Origin: Burkholderiales bacterium
GTDB taxonomy: Bacteria > Pseudomonadota > Gammaproteobacteria > Burkholderiales > Burkholderiaceae_C
Assembly (NCBI GenBank): GCA_016185015.1
Contig: JACPOI010000059.1
Coordinates: 1-53,933 of the forward strand
Direction: 5' to 3'
DNA: 53,933 nucleotides
Below, piece after piece: positions 49,888 to 53,933 of this stretch (positions are counted from its first letter, which is position 1; every line of letters begins with the position of its first letter). The position numbers and the translations under genes are program-made. Under the pieces are notes generated by a model. The model worked only from the letters and a program-made list of their open reading frames with translations, did not search any database and was not told the DNA's origin.

Positions 49888-50016
49888 ACCCATAAGCTCA
49901 GCGCAGGCATCCCATCAGCGAAAGAATCGCCTGTCTCCCTAGAATGGTGCGAGTTGGGAGCCGCCCGCCAGAGGCAGCCTCACGAATCCCCGCGTTCACA
50001 TAACGAAGGAGACAAG

Positions 50017-51129
50017 ATGAGTAAGCTGCTTGCTACGGCCCTGCTGACCCTGGCCATGGCCCCGGTCGCCTGGAGCCAGGACATCGTGATCGGCCAGTCC
50101 GTGCCGCTCAGCGGCTCCAATGCCGACATCGGGCGCGACATGCGCGACGGCGCCCAGGCCATTTTTGCCAAGGTCAACGCCGGCAACCAGCTGGGGGGCC
50201 GCAAGATCCAGCTCGTGACGCTGGACAACGCCAACAACCGCCAGCGCGCCGCCGAAAACACCCAGCAGCTGCTGGGCCAGCACAACGCCATGGTGCTCTT
50301 CGGCTACAACTCGGCCACCAACAGCGTGGACGCCCTGCCCCTGGTGACGCAGAACAACATGTTGTTCTTCGCCCCCTTCAGCGGCTCGCTCAGCCTGCGC
50401 GGCCACCCCAACGTCTACACCATCCGCGCCTCCTACAAGGACGAAACGCTCAAGATCATGGAGTCCAAGCGCGGCGTCGGGGCGACCCGCACGGTGGTGC
50501 TCTACTACGACGACGAGGTCGGCCGCAGCAACTACGAAGCCGTGGCCAGTGTCTTTGCCGACGCCGGCGCGGAAAAACCGCGGGGCGTGGCCGTCAAGCG
50601 CGGCGCCGCGCTTGATGCGGCCACCGTCGACGAGCTCACCAAGGACGGGCCCCACTACGTGCTGGCCACCACGCAGTTCAGCGTGGTCGGCGATTACCTG
50701 AAGATCGCCAACGACAAGGGCATCCCGGTCCCGGTGGCGGCGCTGTCCTTCGTCAACCCCGACGAGCTGGTCGAATCGGTGGGCAACCTGGCACGCGGCA
50801 CCGTGGTCTCGCAGATCATTCCCTCGCCACGCGCCTCCAACCAGATCTCCATGCCGCTGGTGAAGGAATGCGCCGACGCGCTCAAGGCGCTCAACGGCGC
50901 CCGGCTCAACTACACCTCGCTGGAATCCTGCATCGCCGCCAAAGTGCTGGTGACGGCCCTCAAGAAGGCCGGCCCCCAGCCCACACGTGAAAGCGTGCTG
51001 CAGGCCATGGGCACGCTGGGCCGGCAGGACCTGCACGGCTACACGCTCACCTTCGGCCCCAACCAGCGCCACGGCAGCACCTGGGTGGAGCTGACCATCC
51101 TCTCGCGCGGCAACCGCTTCGTGCAGTAG
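50017..51129 (+). CDS. ABC transporter substrate-binding protein, amino acid (LIV) type
   Basis: The 370-residue protein has a Sec signal (MSKLLATALLTLAMAPVAWSQ) and a type I periplasmic binding fold: DIVIGQSVPLSGSNADIGRDMRDGAQAIFAKVN, NQLGGRKIQLVTLDNANNRQRA, and QNNMLFFAPFSGSLSLR. It ends with the C-terminal FGPNQRHGSTWVELTIL. AAGGAG precedes the ATG. Permease and ATPase genes are absent nearby, so it is an orphan binding protein; it might instead serve a sensor. The ligand is unknown. It is divergent in sequence from the lipoprotein at 39055. Confidence 0.92.
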   Translation: MSKLLATALLTLAMAPVAWSQDIVIGQSVPLSGSNADIGRDMRDGAQAIFAKVNAGNQLGGRKIQLVTLDNANNRQRAAENTQQLLGQHNAMVLFGYNSATNSVDALPLVTQNNMLFFAPFSGSLSLRGHPNVYTIRASYKDETLKIMESKRGVGATRTVVLYYDDEVGRSNYEAVASVFADAGAEKPRGVAVKRGAALDAATVDELTKDGPHYVLATTQFSVVGDYLKIANDKGIPVPVAALSFVNPDELVESVGNLARGTVVSQIIPSPRASNQISMPLVKECADALKALNGARLNYTSLESCIAAKVLVTALKKAGPQPTRESVLQAMGTLGRQDLHGYTLTFGPNQRHGSTWVELTILSRGNRFVQ

Positions 51130-51203
51130 ACCGGCAGCAGGACCCAGGGCATCCGGCTGGATGCGGACCTGATCCACATCAAGCCCGCTCCAGCCGCGCT
51201 ACC

Positions 51204-51209
51204 TATAAT
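51204..51209 (+). promoter_or_regulatory. Perfect -10 box upstream of the metal-efflux operon
   Basis: TATAAT lies seven bases before the GTG at 51216 and 18 before the ATG at 51228. No TTGACA-like -35 is present at 16-19 bp, as in activator-dependent metal-response promoters. If used, the transcript would start at about 51216, favouring the ATG at 51228 as start codon. Confidence 0.45.
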
Positions 51210-51215
51210 TGATGG

Positions 51216-51629
51216 GTGCGAGCCTTGATGAAATTCCAGATGCTGAACCGGGGTGTGATGGCGGTCCTGATCGGACTGCTGGCCCTGGCGCCGTTCCTGC
51301 ACGGCCATCTCGGAGCGTCCCATGTCTCCGGCTTCCACCTGGATGGCGTGCGCGCCGTCACCCACAGCAACGAAGCCGGCTCGGCCCTTGGCATGCGTGC
51401 CGTGGACGATGAGTCCCCCGCACTGGGCGTGGCAACGTCTCTGCCCAAACCCGACGACGACAGCAAGCTGCTGCTGCAGGCCGCCTTGTTGCTGGCCGCC
51501 GTACTGGGCCTGCTGCCGCGCCTGGTCCTCCTGCGCATCCGGCCCTCGGCCGCCGAACCGCGCGCCGTCCATGCCTACCATGACGGCTGGCCACCTCCGG
51601 CCCTGGCACCTCCCCTCCTGACCGCCTGA
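51216..51629 (+). CDS. Small exported/membrane protein preceding an RND metal-efflux operon
   Basis: The 137-residue protein (133 from the ATG at 51228) has an N-terminal hydrophobic segment (GVMAVLIGLLALAPFLHG), a His-containing periplasmic-type stretch (HGHLGASHVSGFHLDGVRAVTHSNEAG), an acidic linker and a second helix (LLLQAALLLAAVLGLLPRLVLL). No family is recognised, but small exported proteins with histidines commonly open czc/cus-type operons. It precedes the adaptor gene by 76 bp and is probably co-transcribed. Metal binding is an inference from the His spacing. Confidence 0.65.
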   Translation: MRALMKFQMLNRGVMAVLIGLLALAPFLHGHLGASHVSGFHLDGVRAVTHSNEAGSALGMRAVDDESPALGVATSLPKPDDDSKLLLQAALLLAAVLGLLPRLVLLRIRPSAAEPRAVHAYHDGWPPPALAPPLLTA

Positions 51630-51705
51630 TCCCAGGCAGGCTGCGCCCTGCCCGGCCCACCGCCCCGCTGCGGTGCTCTTCCTTTTTTGATTCCAGGAGG
51701 CGGTC

Positions 51706-52785
51706 ATGTCCCGACTGCTCATCGCTTTGCTTTTCATGACCGGCGCGGGCCTTGCGGCTGCCCAGGTCCCACCGGCTTTCAAGGAACTGCAGGTCGACGC
51801 CCGCCAGCAGGCCGCGCTCGGCATCCGCACCGTCGCGGTCAAGCCCGCCACCACCGGGCTCCTGCTGGCCTCAGCCACCGTCACCGTGCCACCCGGCCAG
51901 GACGTCACGGTGACCGCCCCCTTTGCCGGCGTGATCACGCGCATAGCCGTCGGCCTGGGCGATACGGTGCGCCAGGGCGCGCCGCTGCTGACCATCAGCA
52001 GCCCCATGCTCGCCGACGCCCGGCGCCAGGCACGCGAAGCCCAGCTCGAAGCCCTGAATGCACAAGCCGCCTGGCAGCGCGACCAAGCCATGTACGACGA
52101 AGGCCTGATCCCCGCCGCGCGCCTGCAGCTCAGCCAGAACCGCTACCGCGCCGCCGACGCGGCCCGCCAGGCCCAGGAGGCCATGCTGCGCTCCACCGGC
52201 CAGGCGGGCGACGCCGGTGACGGCGACTACGCCAGCGGCACGGTGCGCGCGCCGCGCCAGGGCAGCGTGATCGAAGCGCTCCCCGGCGTGGGCCAGCGCG
52301 TGGAAGCCGGTACCGTGCTGTTCAGGATCGCCGACCTGCGGCAACTGCAGCTCGACATCGTGCTCTCCGGCGACAAGGCGGGCCTGCTGCACGTGGGCGA
52401 CAGCGTCACCGTGCCGACGCGTGAAGCCCGCGCCTCCCTCATCGGCGTCAGCCGCGCCCTGGACGCCTCGAACCAGGCCCGCGCACGGGCCCGCGTGAGC
52501 ACCCCTGGGCGCCTGCAGGTCGGCGAGGTCCTGTCCGTGCAGATCCAGCCCACGCGTGACAAGGGCGCCGCCCCCGCCTGGCTGGTGCCCTCGCGCGCCA
52601 TCGTGCTGTACCGCGGACAGTCCTGGGTGCTGCTGGCCTCGCCCCAGGGGTTCATGCCCACCCGCGTCCAGCTGCTGTCGGGCAACGACGAGCTGGCCGT
52701 CGTGGAAGGCGAACTCGGTCCGGACCGGCAGGTCGCCCACACCGGTATCGCCTCGCTGCGCGCCCTGATGGAAAAAGGCGAGTGA
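51706..52785 (+). CDS. Efflux RND transporter periplasmic adaptor (membrane fusion protein, CusB/CzcB-like)
   Basis: The 359-residue adaptor has a signal peptide (MSRLLIALLFMTGAGLAAAQ) and a lipoyl-like half (VTVTAPFAGVITRIAVGLGDTVRQGAPLLTI). An alpha-helical hairpin (ADARRQAREAQLEALNAQAAWQRD) leads to the second lipoyl half (GTVRAPRQGSVIEALPGVGQRVEAG) and beta-barrel / membrane-proximal domains. It links the inner-membrane pump to an outer-membrane channel. The length is normal for short adaptors; N-terminal metal-binding Met/His motifs are not evident. It lies one base before the pump gene. Confidence 0.93.
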   Translation: MSRLLIALLFMTGAGLAAAQVPPAFKELQVDARQQAALGIRTVAVKPATTGLLLASATVTVPPGQDVTVTAPFAGVITRIAVGLGDTVRQGAPLLTISSPMLADARRQAREAQLEALNAQAAWQRDQAMYDEGLIPAARLQLSQNRYRAADAARQAQEAMLRSTGQAGDAGDGDYASGTVRAPRQGSVIEALPGVGQRVEAGTVLFRIADLRQLQLDIVLSGDKAGLLHVGDSVTVPTREARASLIGVSRALDASNQARARARVSTPGRLQVGEVLSVQIQPTRDKGAAPAWLVPSRAIVLYRGQSWVLLASPQGFMPTRVQLLSGNDELAVVEGELGPDRQVAHTGIASLRALMEKGE

Positions 52786-52786
52786 C

Positions 52787-53933
52787 ATGATCGATGCCCT
52801 CATACGCCTGAGCCTGCGGCACCGCGTGCTGGTGCTGCTGCTGGCCGTGGTCCTCATGGCCGTGGGACTGCGCGCCTGGATGCAGCTGCCCATCGACGCC
52901 TTTCCCGACATCTCGCCTACGCAGGCCAAGATCATCCTCAAGATCCCGGGCATGACCCCCGAGGAAGTGGAACTGCGGGTCGTCAAGCCCGTCGAGCAGG
53001 AACTGCTGAGCATCCCGCGCAAGCGCATGGTGCGCTCGGTCTCCAAATACGGCATCGCCGACATCACGCTGGACTTCGACGAAGGCGTGGACATCTACTG
53101 GGCGCGCCAGCAGGTCAACGAACGGCTCACCGGCGTGATGGCCGAACTGCCCGCCGGTGTCAGCGGCGGCCTGGCGCCCATCACCACCCCACTGAGCGAG
53201 CTCTACATGTTCACCGTGGAAGGCGAAGGCTACAGCCTGGCCGAACGCCGCCGCGTGCTGGACTGGGTGCTGCGCCCCGAGCTGCGCACCATCGCCGGTG
53301 TGGCCGAGGTCAACTCGCTGGGTGGCGAAGTCCAGACCTACGAAGTGGTGCCCGACACGGCCCGCATGGCGGCACTGGGCCTCTCGATGGCCGATCTCCG
53401 GGCGGCCCTGGGCAGCAACAACAGCAACGACGGCGCCGGCCGCCTGAAGACCGGCGAAGAGTCGCTGGTGGTGCGCGTCGAGGGTGCCATCCGCTCGCTG
53501 GAAGACCTGCGGGCGATCCGGCTGCCGCTGACCAAACGCCAGCAAACGGTGCTGCTCGAAGACGTGGCCACCGTGCGCCTGGGCGCGCTCACGCGCTACG
53601 GCGCCGTCACGCAGGACGGGCGCGGCGAGGCCGTGCAGGGCCTGGTGCTGGGCCTGCGCGGTGCCGATGCGCGCCAGCTGGTCGACGCCATTGCCCTGAA
53701 GCTGGAGGAGCTGAAAACTCGGCTGCCCGAAGGCATGAGCATCCGGACCTTCTACAACCGCGGTGAACTCGTCACGCGGGCGGCCGACACCGTGATCAAG
53801 GCCCTGGCCGAAGCGGCGGTGCTGGTCTGCGTCGTGCTCTACCTCTTCCTGGGCGGCTTGCGCGCCGCGCTGGTCGTGGCCCTGTCGCTGCCACTGACCT
53901 TGCTGACCACCTTCCAGCTCATGCAATTCGCCG
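52787..53933 (+). CDS. Heavy-metal efflux RND pump (CzcA/CusA family), N-terminal part, runs off the window
   Basis: The 382 visible residues begin MIDALIRLSLRHRVLVLLLAVVLMAVGLRAWMQLPIDAFPDISP, as in HME-RND pumps. The family motif DFDEGVDIYWARQQVNERL (positions about 97-115) distinguishes metal pumps from drug pumps. The porter domains follow, and the window ends in TM helices 2-3 (ALVVALSLPLTLLTTFQLM). The full protein should be about 1030-1060 residues. Metal specificity needs the missing TM4 motif. No outer-membrane factor gene lies upstream, so it is probably downstream or elsewhere. Confidence 0.93.
   Translation, partial: MIDALIRLSLRHRVLVLLLAVVLMAVGLRAWMQLPIDAFPDISPTQAKIILKIPGMTPEEVELRVVKPVEQELLSIPRKRMVRSVSKYGIADITLDFDEGVDIYWARQQVNERLTGVMAELPAGVSGGLAPITTPLSELYMFTVEGEGYSLAERRRVLDWVLRPELRTIAGVAEVNSLGGEVQTYEVVPDTARMAALGLSMADLRAALGSNNSNDGAGRLKTGEESLVVRVEGAIRSLEDLRAIRLPLTKRQQTVLLEDVATVRLGALTRYGAVTQDGRGEAVQGLVLGLRGADARQLVDAIALKLEELKTRLPEGMSIRTFYNRGELVTRAADTVIKALAEAAVLVCVVLYLFLGGLRAALVVALSLPLTLLTTFQLMQFA

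Overview
The window looks like a chromosomal segment from a high-GC betaproteobacterium of the order Burkholderiales, most likely family Comamonadaceae. This rests on gene content and order read by eye: a pepA / lptF-lptG divergence with a short cbiX, a ratA-rnfH / smpB divergence, a guaB-guaA pair, a rimP-nusA-infB-rbfA-truB-typA operon, a tripartite-tricarboxylate (Bug) binding protein, and several DUF4124 or COG4315-type secreted proteins. No species can be named from the sequence alone.

Layout. 1-850: the tail of an unrecognised gene and a ComB-like phosphatase whose normal start codon is missing. 914-2382: two near-identical dif/Xer-type sites frame a 1.4 kb insertion. It carries a protein resembling the Xer recombination activation factor (XafT/VC1465, DUF3653) of the Vibrio satellite phage TLC, plus three small unrecognised genes. 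The right-hand site has a perfect XerD arm, so this is probably the replication terminus. 2408-3918: a class III nucleotidyl cyclase fused to an FHA domain, and a small conserved gene. 3943-6953: an operon of a PaiB-like flavoprotein, a TadA tRNA deaminase fused to a haloalkane-dehalogenase-like hydrolase, and an LD-carboxypeptidase. 7072-8910: a PcfJ-like protein. 8941-12108: guaB-guaA. 12197-15894: a DUF4124 protein, rnfH, ratA, smpB, a COG4315 lipoprotein, and an ECF sigma / anti-sigma pair.

15917-26178 (minus strand): one long translation and transcription operon, rimP-nusA-infB-rbfA-truB-typA, followed by a DMT transporter and an HIBCH-like hydrolase. In infB a perfect 46-bp tandem duplication shifts the frame; removing one copy restores a 953-residue IF-2. 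A terminator-like hairpin lies in the rimP leader. 26367-31905: a complete yejABEF-type peptide ABC importer, divergent from fabI. 32837-38673: an arginine decarboxylase-type enzyme, an NfeD/SPFH membrane pair, an unrecognised secreted protein and a Bug binding protein. 38674-38950: tRNA-Ser(GGA) with a short copy of its 3' end 179 bp away. 39055-42568: a branched-chain amino acid binding lipoprotein, a small protein, holC and pepA.

42591-49887 (plus strand): lptF-lptG-cbiX, then a compact five-gene set (PAP2 phosphatase, UbiA-family phosphoribosyl/prenyl transferase, LPG-synthase-like membrane protein, GT39 glycosyltransferase, HAD-IB phosphatase) with its own candidate promoter. Together these encode the activities expected of a polyprenyl-phosphate-pentose glycosylation pathway, and this is the best candidate in the window for an undescribed system. 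50017-53933: another orphan amino-acid-type binding protein, then a heavy-metal RND efflux operon (small exported protein, periplasmic adaptor, CzcA/CusA-type pump) that runs off the right edge.
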